From the NCBI RefSeq assembly GCF_032062175.1, contig NZ_DAMBQK010000001.1, positions 428,240-492,239 on the forward strand: a DNA stretch of 64,000 nt. Direction: 5' to 3'. This document shows, piece by piece, positions 16,114 through 25,064 of this stretch. This stretch comes from Atlantibacter sp032062175 (GTDB lineage Bacteria; Pseudomonadota; Gammaproteobacteria; Enterobacterales; Enterobacteriaceae). Below the pieces are notes generated by a model, which saw nothing but the letters and a program-made list of their open reading frames with translations, was not told the origin of the DNA and made no database searches. Both the position numbers and the translations under genes were made by a program. Every line of letters begins with the position of its first letter. Position 1 is the stretch's first letter.

Positions 16114-18021
16114 ATGTCATTAATCAGTATGCATGGCGCGTGGCTGTCTTACAGCGACGCACCGCTTCTTGATAACGCCGAACTGCACATCGAAGACAAC
16201 GAACGCGTTTGTCTGGTGGGGCGTAACGGGGCTGGTAAATCGACCCTGATGAAGATCCTCAACCGCGAAGTGGGCCTGGATGATGGACGGCTGATTTTCG
16301 AGCAGGATTTAGTGGTGGCGCGTCTGCAACAGGACCCACCGCGCAACGTCACCGGTAGCGTGTATGATTTCGTTGCCGAGGGCATCGAAGAACAGGCGGA
16401 ATACCTCAAGCGCTACCATGATGTTTCCCATCTGGTGATGCAGGACCCGAGCGATAAAAATCTGGCCGAGCTGGCGCGGGTGCAGGAGCTTCTCGATCAT
16501 CATGGCCTGTGGCAGCTTGAGAACCGGATTTCTGAAGTGCTGATGCAGCTTGGATTGAACGCCGATATGGAACTGGCGGCGCTGTCTGGCGGCTGGCTGC
16601 GTAAAGCCGCGCTGGGCCGGGCGCTGGTCAGTGGGCCGCGCGTACTGCTGCTTGATGAACCGACCAACCACCTGGATATCGAAACCATCGACTGGCTGGA
16701 AGGGTTTTTAAAAACCTTCCAGGGCTGCATTATTTTCATCTCCCATGACCGTTCTTTTATCCGCAATATGGCGACGCGCATTGTCGATCTCGATCGCGGC
16801 AAGCTGGTCTCTTATCCGGGTGACTACGATCAATATCTGGTGGCGAAAGAAGAAGCGCTGCGCGTCGAAGAGCTGCAAAACGCCGAATTCGATAAGAAAC
16901 TGGCTCAGGAAGAAGTGTGGATCCGCCAGGGCATCAAGGCCCGGCGCACCCGTAATGAAGGCCGCGTCCGGGCGTTGAAAAGCCTGCGCCGTGAACGCAG
17001 CGAGCGCCGCGAAGTCATGGGCAGCGCCAAAATGCAGGTGGAAGAAGCGACCCGCTCCGGCAAGATCGTGTTTGAGCTTGAGGATGTGAATTATGGCATC
17101 GAGGGCAAAACCCTGGTGCGTGATTTCAGCGCCCAGGTACAACGCGGCGATAAAATTGCGCTGGTGGGCCCGAACGGCTGCGGCAAAACCACGTTACTGA
17201 AACTGATGCTCGGTCAACTTAATGCCGACAGCGGTCGCGTTCACGTCGGCACCAAACTGGAAATCGCCTATTTCGACCAGCACCGCGCTGAGCTGGATCC
17301 TGAGCGTACCGTGATGGATAACCTCGCGGAAGGGAAACAGGAAGTCATGGTTAACGGCAAGCCGCGTCATGTACTGGGTTACTTACAGGACTTTTTATTC
17401 CACCCTAAACGCGCCATGACGCCGGTACGCGCACTCTCCGGCGGGGAACGCAACCGCCTGCTGCTGGCACGTCTTTTTCTGAAACCCAGCAACCTGTTGA
17501 TTCTCGATGAACCGACTAACGATCTGGATGTAGAAACCCTGGAGCTGCTGGAAGAGTTGATCGACGGCTATCAGGGAACCGTGCTGCTGGTGAGCCACGA
17601 CCGTGAGTTCGTCGACAATACCGTGACCGAATGCTGGATCTTCGAAGGCGAAGGGCGCATCGGGCAGTATGTCGGCGGCTATCACGATGCGCGCGGACAG
17701 CAGGCTTCCTCGGCGATTGCACGTGCGGCGGTAGCGAAGAAAGAGCCCGAAGTGGCGGTTGCGAAAGCAGAAACTGTCAAACGAGCCAGCGGCAAACTAA
17801 GCTATAACATGCAGCGCGAATTAGAGCAGATGCCGCAGCGCATGGAAGCCCTGGAAGCCGCGCTGGAAGCCCTGCAATCGCAGGTCAGTGATGCATCCTT
17901 CTTTAATCAACCTCATGACGTCACGCAAAGCGTGCTGGAAAAACTGGCGAGCGCAGAGCAGGAGCTTGAGGCGGCTTTCGAACGTTGGGAATACCTTGAA
18001 TCGTTAAAAAACGGTGGATAG
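16114..18021 (+). CDS. uup: ABC-F ATPase Uup
   Basis: This 635-residue soluble protein has two ABC ATPase domains: Walker A GRNGAGKS near residue 36 and GPNGCGKT near 351, with Walker B LLLDEPTNHLD and LILDEPTNDLD. There is no transmembrane region. A charged C-terminal coiled-coil (about 555-635) is the DNA-binding domain of Uup. In E. coli Uup affects transposon precise excision, branched DNA intermediates and ribosome function. Its end overlaps the region just before pqiA, so rlmL-uup-pqiABC forms a compact block. Confidence 0.95.
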   Translation: MSLISMHGAWLSYSDAPLLDNAELHIEDNERVCLVGRNGAGKSTLMKILNREVGLDDGRLIFEQDLVVARLQQDPPRNVTGSVYDFVAEGIEEQAEYLKRYHDVSHLVMQDPSDKNLAELARVQELLDHHGLWQLENRISEVLMQLGLNADMELAALSGGWLRKAALGRALVSGPRVLLLDEPTNHLDIETIDWLEGFLKTFQGCIIFISHDRSFIRNMATRIVDLDRGKLVSYPGDYDQYLVAKEEALRVEELQNAEFDKKLAQEEVWIRQGIKARRTRNEGRVRALKSLRRERSERREVMGSAKMQVEEATRSGKIVFELEDVNYGIEGKTLVRDFSAQVQRGDKIALVGPNGCGKTTLLKLMLGQLNADSGRVHVGTKLEIAYFDQHRAELDPERTVMDNLAEGKQEVMVNGKPRHVLGYLQDFLFHPKRAMTPVRALSGGERNRLLLARLFLKPSNLLILDEPTNDLDVETLELLEELIDGYQGTVLLVSHDREFVDNTVTECWIFEGEGRIGQYVGGYHDARGQQASSAIARAAVAKKEPEVAVAKAETVKRASGKLSYNMQRELEQMPQRMEALEAALEALQSQVSDASFFNQPHDVTQSVLEKLASAEQELEAAFERWEYLESLKNGG

Positions 18022-18037
18022 CCATAGGGAGGGCGGC

Positions 18038-19309
18038 ATGTGTGAACAGCACCATGCAGCGAAACATATTCTGTGTTCGCAGTGCGACATGCTGGTGTTA
18101 CTGCCAAAGCTGGAAGAGGGCCACAAAGCCAACTGCCCACGCTGCGGCACGACATTAACAACACAGTGGGCCGCGCCGCGCCAGCGGCCTACCGCCTATG
18201 CGCTGGCGGCGCTGTTTATGCTGCTACTGGCCAACCTTTTTCCCTTCGTGAATATGAAGGTGGCGGGCATTACCAGCAAGGTCACGCTGCTGGAAATCCC
18301 CGGCGTGATGTTTTCGGAAGATTATGCCAGCCTGGGCTCGCTTTTTATGCTGTTCGTCCAGCTGGTGCCCGCGTTTTGCCTGGTGACGATCCTGCTGCTG
18401 GTCAACCGTGTCGCCCTGCCGGGCAGCCTGAAGCGGGCGATGGCCCGCATTCTGTTTAATCTCAAAACCTGGGGAATGGCGGAGATTTTCCTCGCCGGGG
18501 TATTAGTGAGTTTCGTAAAACTGATGGCCTATGGCGATATCGGCGTTGGCAGCAGTTTTATTCCCTGGTGTCTGTTTTGCGTGTTGCAACTGCGTGCTTT
18601 TCAATGCGTGGATCGCCGCTGGCTATGGGATGATTTAGCACCGATGCCGGTACTTGCCACGCCGTTGCGCGTCGGCGTGCCGGGAATACGCCAGGGCCTA
18701 CGTTCATGCCGCTGTTGTACCGCTATTCTCCCCGCTGATAACACCCGCTGCCCGCGCTGCGAAACGCATGGCCATGTGCGGCGCAAGAACAGCCTGCAAT
18801 GGACGCTGGCGCTGTTATTCACCGCCATCATTCTTTATCTTCCCGCCAATATTTTGCCGATCATGATCACCGACCTGCTTGGCGACAAGATGCCGTCGAC
18901 CATTCTTGCCGGGGTTATTTTGCTCTGGAGCGAGGGCTCCTATCCGGTGGCGCTGGTCATTTTCATCGCCAGTATTCTGGTCCCGACGTTAAAAATGATC
19001 GCCATTGCCTGGCTGTGCTGGGATGCCAAAGGGCACGGGCAGCGTGACAGCGAACGTATGCACCTGATTTATGAAGTGGTGGAGTTTGTTGGGCGCTGGT
19101 CAATGATTGATGTGTTTGTTATTGCCGTACTCTCTGCGCTGGTGCGTATGGGCGCCTTAATGAGCATTTATCCCGCTATCGGCGCAGTGATGTTTGCGCT
19201 GGTGGTCATTATTACAATGTTCGCTGCGATGACCTTTGACCCGCGTTTGTCCTGGGATCGCGAGCCTGAAATGAGCCATAAGGAGTCATCAGAACATGGA
19301 AAAACCTAA
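18038..19309 (+). CDS. pqiA: Intermembrane transport protein PqiA
   Basis: This 423-residue inner-membrane protein has duplicated halves, each led by a zinc-ribbon-like CxxC pair (CSQCDM...CPRCGT near residues 14-37 and CRCCTAI...CPRCET near 226-245). Hydrophobic helices follow each pair. With PqiB and PqiC it forms a lipid-transport system spanning the envelope; in E. coli it is paraquat-inducible through SoxS. The start at 18038 has an AGGGAGGG ribosome binding site. The coding sequence overlaps pqiB by 14 bases. Confidence 0.95.
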   Translation: MCEQHHAAKHILCSQCDMLVLLPKLEEGHKANCPRCGTTLTTQWAAPRQRPTAYALAALFMLLLANLFPFVNMKVAGITSKVTLLEIPGVMFSEDYASLGSLFMLFVQLVPAFCLVTILLLVNRVALPGSLKRAMARILFNLKTWGMAEIFLAGVLVSFVKLMAYGDIGVGSSFIPWCLFCVLQLRAFQCVDRRWLWDDLAPMPVLATPLRVGVPGIRQGLRSCRCCTAILPADNTRCPRCETHGHVRRKNSLQWTLALLFTAIILYLPANILPIMITDLLGDKMPSTILAGVILLWSEGSYPVALVIFIASILVPTLKMIAIAWLCWDAKGHGQRDSERMHLIYEVVEFVGRWSMIDVFVIAVLSALVRMGALMSIYPAIGAVMFALVVIITMFAAMTFDPRLSWDREPEMSHKESSEHGKT

Positions 19310-20936
19310 CGGGGAAGCGCAGGTGCGCAAGGTCAGGAACTGGTCGCCGGTCTGGATATTCCCTATCGTCACGGCGCTGATCGGTGCATGGATCCTTTTT
19401 TACCATTACAGCCACCAGGGACCGGAAGTCACGTTAATCACCACCAACGCTGAAGGTATTGAAGGTGGCAAAACCACCATTAAGAGCCGCAGTGTGGACG
19501 TGGGCGTCATTGAAAGCGCGGTACTCTCCGACGACCTTTTGCACGTCGAGATCAAAGCGCGTTTAAATGCCGGGATGGAAAAGCTGTTGCATCAGGATTC
19601 CGTATTCTGGGTCGTCAAACCGCAAATCGGCAGAGAAGGGGTGAGCGGGCTCAACACGTTGTTCTCCGGTGCCTATATTGAACTCAAGCCGGGGACCAAA
19701 GGCTCGGTTCCAGATCAATACCAATTGCTGGATGCGCCACCGCTGGCACCGCCTGATGCGAAAGGGATCCGTGTGGTGCTCGACAGTAATAAAGCGGGCC
19801 AACTGTCGCCGGGCGATCCGGTACTGTTTCGCGGCTACCGCGTTGGATCGGTGGAAACCAGCACCTTTGACACCCAAAAGCGCACCATCAGCTATCAGCT
19901 TTTTGTGAATGCGCCCTATGACAGACTGGTAACCAGCAATGTTCGCTTCTGGAAAGACAGCGGGATCGCTGTTGATCTGACCTCGGCGGGTATGCGTGTG
20001 GAAATGGGCTCGTTAACCACGCTGTTCAGCGGCGGCGTGAGTTTCGATATTCCCGACGGCTGGGAGCTGGGGCAACCCATCACCGAAAAAACAGCATTTA
20101 AGTTGTATGACGATCAAAAAAGTATTCAGGACTCGTTGTACACCAAACATATTGATTACCTGGTCTTTTTTAACGACTCGATTCGTGGGCTGCAGCCTGG
20201 CGCGCCGGTTGAATTTCGGGGGATCCGCCTCGGTACCGTGGCGCAGACGCCGTACTTTGTACCAGGGCTGCGTCAGGCTCTGAGTACCGATTACCGTATT
20301 CCGGTACTGATTCGTATTGAACCTGAACGTCTGGAAAACCAGCTAGGCGAAAGCCCGGAGATCGGCGCGCATTTGCAGGATCTGGTGTCGCGCGGTTTAC
20401 GCGCCTCGCTGAAGACCGGCAACCTGGTGACCGGCGCGCTGTATATGGATCTTGATTTCTATCCGAAAGCGCCGGCGATGTCGGGGATGCGCAGCTTCGG
20501 CGGCTACTCGATCATTCCATCCGTCAGCGGCGGCCTGGCGCAAATCCAGCAGCGCCTGCTGGAAACGCTTGATAAGATCAACAACTTGCCGCTTAACCCG
20601 ATGATTCAACAGGCAACGAATACATTGAATGAAAGCCAGCGCACCATGCAGCGCCTGCAGCAGACGTTGAATAATTTGAACCAACTGACGGCCAGCAAAT
20701 CGATGCAGCAGTTACCTGCGGATATGCAGGGCACACTGCGCGAACTGAACCGCAGTATGCAGGGTTTCCAGCCGGGCTCAGCGGCCTACAACAAGATGGT
20801 GGCAGATATGCAGCGCCTCGATCAGGTATTGCGTGAACTCCAGCCGGTGTTGCGCACCCTGAACGATAAGAGCAACGCGCTGGTGTTTGAAGCGAAGGAT
20901 AAAAAAGATCCACAGCCGAAGAGGGCGAAAGAATGA
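19296..20936 (+). CDS. pqiB: MCE-domain intermembrane lipid transport protein PqiB
   Basis: This 546-residue protein has one N-terminal transmembrane helix (about residues 18-37, VWIFPIVTALIGAWILF) followed by three MCE domains. A long C-terminal helical region rich in Q/L heptads (about 415-520) forms the needle-like channel in E. coli PqiB. It bridges the periplasm between PqiA and the outer-membrane lipoprotein PqiC. The start lies inside the 3' end of pqiA, and the stop overlaps the start of pqiC, indicating translational coupling. Confidence 0.95.
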   Translation: MEKPNGEAQVRKVRNWSPVWIFPIVTALIGAWILFYHYSHQGPEVTLITTNAEGIEGGKTTIKSRSVDVGVIESAVLSDDLLHVEIKARLNAGMEKLLHQDSVFWVVKPQIGREGVSGLNTLFSGAYIELKPGTKGSVPDQYQLLDAPPLAPPDAKGIRVVLDSNKAGQLSPGDPVLFRGYRVGSVETSTFDTQKRTISYQLFVNAPYDRLVTSNVRFWKDSGIAVDLTSAGMRVEMGSLTTLFSGGVSFDIPDGWELGQPITEKTAFKLYDDQKSIQDSLYTKHIDYLVFFNDSIRGLQPGAPVEFRGIRLGTVAQTPYFVPGLRQALSTDYRIPVLIRIEPERLENQLGESPEIGAHLQDLVSRGLRASLKTGNLVTGALYMDLDFYPKAPAMSGMRSFGGYSIIPSVSGGLAQIQQRLLETLDKINNLPLNPMIQQATNTLNESQRTMQRLQQTLNNLNQLTASKSMQQLPADMQGTLRELNRSMQGFQPGSAAYNKMVADMQRLDQVLRELQPVLRTLNDKSNALVFEAKDKKDPQPKRAKE

Positions 20937-21496
20937 GAAAGTGGCTTCCGGTACTGATTGCGGCGCTGCTTAGCGCCTGCAGCAGCAGCGACGACGGAAA
21001 AACGTACTATCAGCTCCCCGCCGGGCCGCAGGCTCAAAGCCAGACTACCAGCCAGGGCCGGCAGCTTCTGTGGGTGGAGCAGGTCACCATTCCAGATTAT
21101 CTGGCTGGCAACGGTGTGGTTTATCAAACCACCGATGTGCAGTTCAACATCGCCAACAGCAACCTGTGGGCCAGCCCGTTGGATCAGCAACTGCGCAATA
21201 CGCTGGTGGCGAATTTAAGCAGCCAGTTGCCGGGGTGGGTGGTTTCCTCGACGCCGCTGGGCAGCGAGCAGCAAGTACTTAATGTTAACGTCACCGGATT
21301 TCATGGCCGTTACGATGGACGAGTGATAGTGAGCGGCGAGTGGTTGCTCAATAATCAGGGCGAACTGGTAAAACGACCATTTAACATTGTGTTGACGCAA
21401 CAGCAGGACGGCTATGACGCGATGGTGAAAACCCTCGGCCAGGCCTGGCAGCAGGAAGCACAGAGTATAGCGACAGAAATTAAACGACTTCGTTAA
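20933..21496 (+). CDS. pqiC: Lipoprotein PqiC
   Basis: This 187-residue protein begins with a lipoprotein signal whose lipobox LSAC places the lipidated cysteine near residue 16. It is the outer-membrane partner of the PqiABC lipid transport machine (DUF330/ABC-type auxiliary family). Four bases overlap pqiB. A strong terminator ends the operon. Confidence 0.94.
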   Translation: MRKWLPVLIAALLSACSSSDDGKTYYQLPAGPQAQSQTTSQGRQLLWVEQVTIPDYLAGNGVVYQTTDVQFNIANSNLWASPLDQQLRNTLVANLSSQLPGWVVSSTPLGSEQQVLNVNVTGFHGRYDGRVIVSGEWLLNNQGELVKRPFNIVLTQQQDGYDAMVKTLGQAWQQEAQSIATEIKRLR

Positions 21497-21515
21497 AATT
21501 TTTTGTGTAAATTTT

Positions 21516-21557
21516 AGCCGCTGTAAGTCCGTACAGGCTTGCAGCGGCTTTTCTTTT
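21516..21557 (+). terminator. Terminator of the pqiABC operon
   Basis: A 12-bp stem (AGCCGCTGTAAG/CTTGCAGCGGCT) is followed by TTTCTTTT. Confidence 0.85.
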
Positions 21558-21650
21558 GATACCAACAAGATAAAAAACCCACGTAAATCAATTTGTAATT
21601 TTTTGCCTTCGTATAGGTCACAAATATGACATTGGCGTGAATTTTGCGCG

Positions 21651-21679
21651 TTGACGTGATGGGAGATTCGCGTTATTGC
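21651..21679 (+). promoter_or_regulatory. Probable rmf promoter
   Basis: TTGACG and TATTGC are separated by 17 bases about 75 bases upstream of rmf. The weak -10 would suit a gene that depends on ppGpp/CRP activation, as reported for E. coli rmf. No experimental support here. Confidence 0.45.
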
Positions 21680-21750
21680 TTAGTCGTGATTGTGCATTTG
21701 CTAATCACTGTTTTCATTTCCAGCAGAAACAAAGATGAGGGAAACGAGGC

Positions 21751-21918
21751 ATGAAGAGACAAAAACGAGATCGCCTGGAACGGGCACATCAACGCGGTTA
21801 TCAAGCAGGCATGACCGGACGACCAAAAGAAATGTGTCCCTATCAGGCTGTTAATCAGAGATCTTATTGGCTTGGAGGCTGGCGAGAAGCCATGGACGTC
21901 AAAGTGTTAATCGCATAA
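21751..21918 (+). CDS. rmf: Ribosome modulation factor RMF
   Basis: This 55-residue basic protein (MKRQKRDRLERAHQRGYQAG... WLGGWREAM) is clearly RMF and has the exact E. coli length. RMF binds 30S subunits in stationary phase and drives 70S dimerisation into inactive 90S/100S particles. A GAGG ribosome binding site lies upstream. It sits between pqiC and fabA as in E. coli. Confidence 0.95.
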   Translation: MKRQKRDRLERAHQRGYQAGMTGRPKEMCPYQAVNQRSYWLGGWREAMDVKVLIA

Positions 21919-21937
21919 CACTGTCTCTTTAGACATA

Positions 21938-21962
21938 GAAACCTCCGCAGCGCGGAGGTTTC
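21938..21962. terminator. Terminator between rmf and fabA
   Basis: GAAACCTCCGC/GCGGAGGTTTC symmetrical stem between the convergent ends of rmf and fabA; likely serves both. Confidence 0.75.
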
Positions 21963-21982
21963 GCCTTACAGGAGCCTGATTT

Positions 21983-22501
21983 TTAGAAAGTAGACGTATC
22001 CTGGAACAGGCCCACTTTCAGATCGTTGGCGGTATAGATTACCCGACCATCAACCAGTACTTCACCATCGGCCAGACCCATAATCAAACGGCGATTTACC
22101 ACACGTTTAAAGTGGATGCGGTAGGTCACTTTTTTCGCCGTCGGCAGAACCTGACCGGTAAATTTCACTTCACCTACGCCCAGTGCGCGGCCTTTGCCTT
22201 CGCCACCCAGCCAGCCTAAGTAGAACCCAACCAGCTGCCACATGGCATCAAGGCCCAGACAGCCTGGCATTACCGGGTCGCCAATGAAATGGCAACCGAA
22301 GAACCACAGGTCTGGATTGATATCCAGCTCCGCTTCGACATAGCCTTTATCGAAATTGCCGCCGGTCTCGGTCATTTTGACGACGCGGTCCATCATCAAC
22401 ATGTTGGGTGCCGGTAACTGCGGGCCCTTAGCGCCAAACAGTTCACCACGGCTGGAGGCAAGAAGGTCTTCTTTCGTATAGGATTCGCGTTTATCTACCA
22501 T
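21983..22501 (-). CDS. fabA: 3-hydroxydecanoyl-ACP dehydratase/isomerase FabA
   Basis: This 172-residue hotdog-fold enzyme dehydrates 3-hydroxydecanoyl-ACP and isomerises trans-2- to cis-3-decenoyl-ACP, the entry to unsaturated fatty acids. The catalytic histidine is in FFGCHFIGDPVMPG (about residue 70) and the aspartate in GLDAMWQ (about 84). Upstream FadR and FabR sites are conserved. Length equals E. coli FabA. Confidence 0.97.
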   Translation of the reverse strand: MVDKRESYTKEDLLASSRGELFGAKGPQLPAPNMLMMDRVVKMTETGGNFDKGYVEAELDINPDLWFFGCHFIGDPVMPGCLGLDAMWQLVGFYLGWLGGEGKGRALGVGEVKFTGQVLPTAKKVTYRIHFKRVVNRRLIMGLADGEVLVDGRVIYTANDLKVGLFQDTSTF

Positions 22502-22539
22502 GTTCTCAGTAAGCCTTATTTTATTGAAGCACGCAGGTT

Positions 22540-22575
22540 AGCTAACACGTGTACGCTGAACAAGTCCGATCAGTT
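22540..22575 (-). promoter_or_regulatory. FabR and FadR operators of fabA
   Basis: The palindrome AGCTAACACGTGTACGCT (22540-22557) matches the FabR site, and the minus-strand AACTGATCGGACTTGTTC (22558-22575) matches the FadR site of E. coli fabA. FadR activates and FabR represses fabA. The FadR half overlaps the last codons of lonH, so the regulatory and coding sequences are shared. Confidence 0.8.
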
Positions 22576-24330
22576 GTGGTTGAACCAGTTAAGCCAGCCT
22601 AATGGCCAGGGATAACGGTTTCTTCCTTCTTGCTGAGTCGCTTGCGCAATGCGTTCCTGGATTGTTTGAATCAGTGTTGTTTGCCCTTCAGCGTCCCACG
22701 GCAAGCCGGTGAGCAGCGGTAAGGCATCCATCACATCATCTACGGCCCAGATGAAGAATTGCTCATTTTCTACCGCGTCCAGTAACGGTTGCGACAGTGA
22801 AAGATGACGCACGTTAGCCGATGGAATAATAACGCCCTGGTTACCGGTTAATTCCCGGCTCTGGCAAATCTCAAAAAATCCTTCGATTTTTTCGTTAAGC
22901 CCGCCAACGGGTTGCGCCCGGCCAAACTGGTCGACCGAGCCGGTAATGGCAATATTCTGGTGTACCGGTACATCCGCCAGTGCGCTGATTAACGCACAAA
23001 GCTCGGCCATGGATGCGCTGTCGCCATCGACTTCGCTGTAAGATTGCTCGAAGGTTAATGAGGCTGAGAAGGGGATTTGCTGCTCAAGCTGCAATTCCGA
23101 CATCAAAAAAGCCTGCATAATCATCATGCCTTTGGCATGGATATTCCCGCCCAGCTCGGCTTTACGCTCGATATCAATGAACTCGCCATCACCAATATGC
23201 ACCACGCAGCTAATGCGCGAAGGTTCGCCGAACGCGCGTGGATGACCGGGAAATTCGATCACCGACAGAGCGTTAATCTGGCCGACGCGGTCGCCTTCGG
23301 TTTCTACCAGGATTTGGTCGAGCAGGATCTCATCCTGCATCCGTTCCGCGAGGAAGCCTTCACGCCATGCCCGTTGTTCAAGCATAGATGCAAGTTGTTC
23401 GGCGTTAAACGTTTCACCCTCGCATAACGATGAAACTTCGCGCAGCTGGCGTAGGATCCAGGAGGGATAAAGCGGCAGCGTTTCCTGATCCTGAGTATAA
23501 CGGGTCGCTTCGCGGATCAGGATCGGCCAGGCGCTGGCGTCAGGCGCGGGCAATTCATGGGTTGCAGCAATGTGTAAAACCCATTGCTGCCACAGGCTCA
23601 TCGCTTCTTCATCTGCGACCTGAAGGTTATCTTCAAACTCGCTATAAATGGCCAGTGAACTCAGCTCCGGCTCCATCTCCTGGAAATCGGCCAGCGATTC
23701 GCGATCGCCCACCAGCACGACCTTCAACTGAAGCGGCAAAGACGGCACCGAAACCGGCAACGGGCGGGTTTCATCCTGTGAGAACCAGTCGAAGCGGTTA
23801 CGCTCGACCATATGCTTTAAACGCAGCCACAGTAGCGGCTGGGAAAGCAGTGCACGCAGGGAAAGGATCAGCACACCGCCATTAGCTTGATGAATGAGAC
23901 CGGGCTGTAAAGTGACCTTCTCGCCAGGCTGGCGCACACAGCCGAAGAGTTGCTCCGTCTCGACCCAGTCGGCAGAGACAATCTCGCCTGCACTGGTAAA
24001 GGGATCCTCAGTGCTGATGGCAGGGTGCAGCGTAACCGTATTATTCTCAATGGAATATCGGCCACCAAATAACTGGTCAGTTGCGGGGCTGTTTTCCTGC
24101 AAGTAGTCAGCGACGGTATCGAGATAATCTTTTTCTTCCGGCGCTCTGACGAGCATAAACGCGGAAGAAGAATAAGGGTGGATCAACTGTTCAAGGCCAA
24201 AGCATAAACGGGGCTGGATGGCTTGAATGTCGAGCGGTGAATCAGGGTCCGTTTTTGGCTGCGTAAACAGTTCAAGGTACCGATCGGTGTCGGTGACCAG
24301 AGCACGCCATGAAAGTTTATTAATGGTCAA
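22570..24330 (-). CDS. lonH: Lon-family putative protease LonH (YcbZ)
   Basis: This is an ATPase-like/Lon-protease fusion of 586 residues, the length of E. coli YcbZ, if started at the TTG at 24330 (LTINKLSWRAL aligns with the family N-terminus MTITKLAWRDL). The frame is open from an ATG at 24402, but those 24 codons have no counterpart. The C-terminal Lon protease domain shows the Ser (VDGDSASMAEL, about residue 470) and Lys (PVGGLNEKIEG, about 512) dyad. The N-terminal AAA-like region is divergent. Function is poorly known. Confidence 0.88.
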   Translation of the reverse strand: MTINKLSWRALVTDTDRYLELFTQPKTDPDSPLDIQAIQPRLCFGLEQLIHPYSSSAFMLVRAPEEKDYLDTVADYLQENSPATDQLFGGRYSIENNTVTLHPAISTEDPFTSAGEIVSADWVETEQLFGCVRQPGEKVTLQPGLIHQANGGVLILSLRALLSQPLLWLRLKHMVERNRFDWFSQDETRPLPVSVPSLPLQLKVVLVGDRESLADFQEMEPELSSLAIYSEFEDNLQVADEEAMSLWQQWVLHIAATHELPAPDASAWPILIREATRYTQDQETLPLYPSWILRQLREVSSLCEGETFNAEQLASMLEQRAWREGFLAERMQDEILLDQILVETEGDRVGQINALSVIEFPGHPRAFGEPSRISCVVHIGDGEFIDIERKAELGGNIHAKGMMIMQAFLMSELQLEQQIPFSASLTFEQSYSEVDGDSASMAELCALISALADVPVHQNIAITGSVDQFGRAQPVGGLNEKIEGFFEICQSRELTGNQGVIIPSANVRHLSLSQPLLDAVENEQFFIWAVDDVMDALPLLTGLPWDAEGQTTLIQTIQERIAQATQQEGRNRYPWPLGWLNWFNHN

Positions 24331-24512
24331 AGTCGCTTTTTTAAGGTAGAGGTTAAAGGCGCGATTATAGCGTAATGGCAACAAGGACACACCCGTAATC
24401 AAGCAATTGCCCGGGAGAATCAGTCAGAGAGTCACAGGCTACGATTTCAATTCAGCGAAATGGAAAAAAACTGTTATTCTGAAGTGAGTTATACGGTCAT
24501 CCTGAGATCACA

Positions 24513-24968
24513 ATGAAATACCAACAATTGGAAAATCTCGAAAGCGGCTGGAAATGGAAATATCTGGTGAAGAAGCATCGCGAAGGCGAACTGATCACCC
24601 GGTACAGAGAAGCCAGCGCGGCCAAAGAGGCAGTGGACCTCTTACTCAACATGGAAAACGAACCCGTCCAGGTTGCCGACTGGATAGACGCGCATATCAA
24701 CCCCGAGCTAACTAACCGCATGAAGCAGACGATTCGGGCCCGTCGCAAGCGTCATTTTAATGCGGAGCATCAGCATACCCGCAAAAAGTCTATCGACCTG
24801 GAGTATATGGTCTGGCAGCGTCTGGCTGGCCTGGCGCAGCGCAGAGGGATAACCCTCTCTGAAACCATCGTACAGCTTATTGAAGATGCTGAGCGTAAAG
24901 AGAAATATGCCAGCCAGATGTCGACGCTGAAGCAGGATATCGAAGCATTGCTGGGTAAAGGGGAGTAA
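24513..24968 (+). CDS. matP: Macrodomain Ter protein MatP
   Basis: This 151-residue DNA-binding protein (E. coli 150) organises the terminus macrodomain by binding matS sites and bridging them, and links Ter to the divisome via ZapB. The central four-helix part and C-terminal ribbon-helix-helix (KKSIDLEYMVWQRL... LSETIVQLIEDAE) are conserved. It is divergent from lonH and convergent with ompA. Confidence 0.96.
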   Translation: MKYQQLENLESGWKWKYLVKKHREGELITRYREASAAKEAVDLLLNMENEPVQVADWIDAHINPELTNRMKQTIRARRKRHFNAEHQHTRKKSIDLEYMVWQRLAGLAQRRGITLSETIVQLIEDAERKEKYASQMSTLKQDIEALLGKGE

Positions 24969-25023
24969 AGCGCTCTTTTTTATCCGAACGCCTTTGTTCA
25001 TGTTCAGTTAAGAACGACAGGCG

Positions 25024-25053
25024 AAAAAAAACCCCGCATTGCGGGGTTTTTTC
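25024..25053. terminator. Bidirectional terminator between matP and ompA
   Basis: AAACCCCGCA/TGCGGGGTTT stem flanked by runs of A and T on both sides, directly after the ompA stop on the minus strand. Confidence 0.9.
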
Positions 25054-25064
25054 ATAACGGTAAC

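Noticed and set aside
24513..24968. matS sites (GTGACRNYGTCAC) for MatP in the window
   Set aside because: Reading by eye found no full match; the closest, GTGACACTGTGGC near 39543, has two mismatches and lies in the regulator HTH. A pattern search over the genome would settle this.
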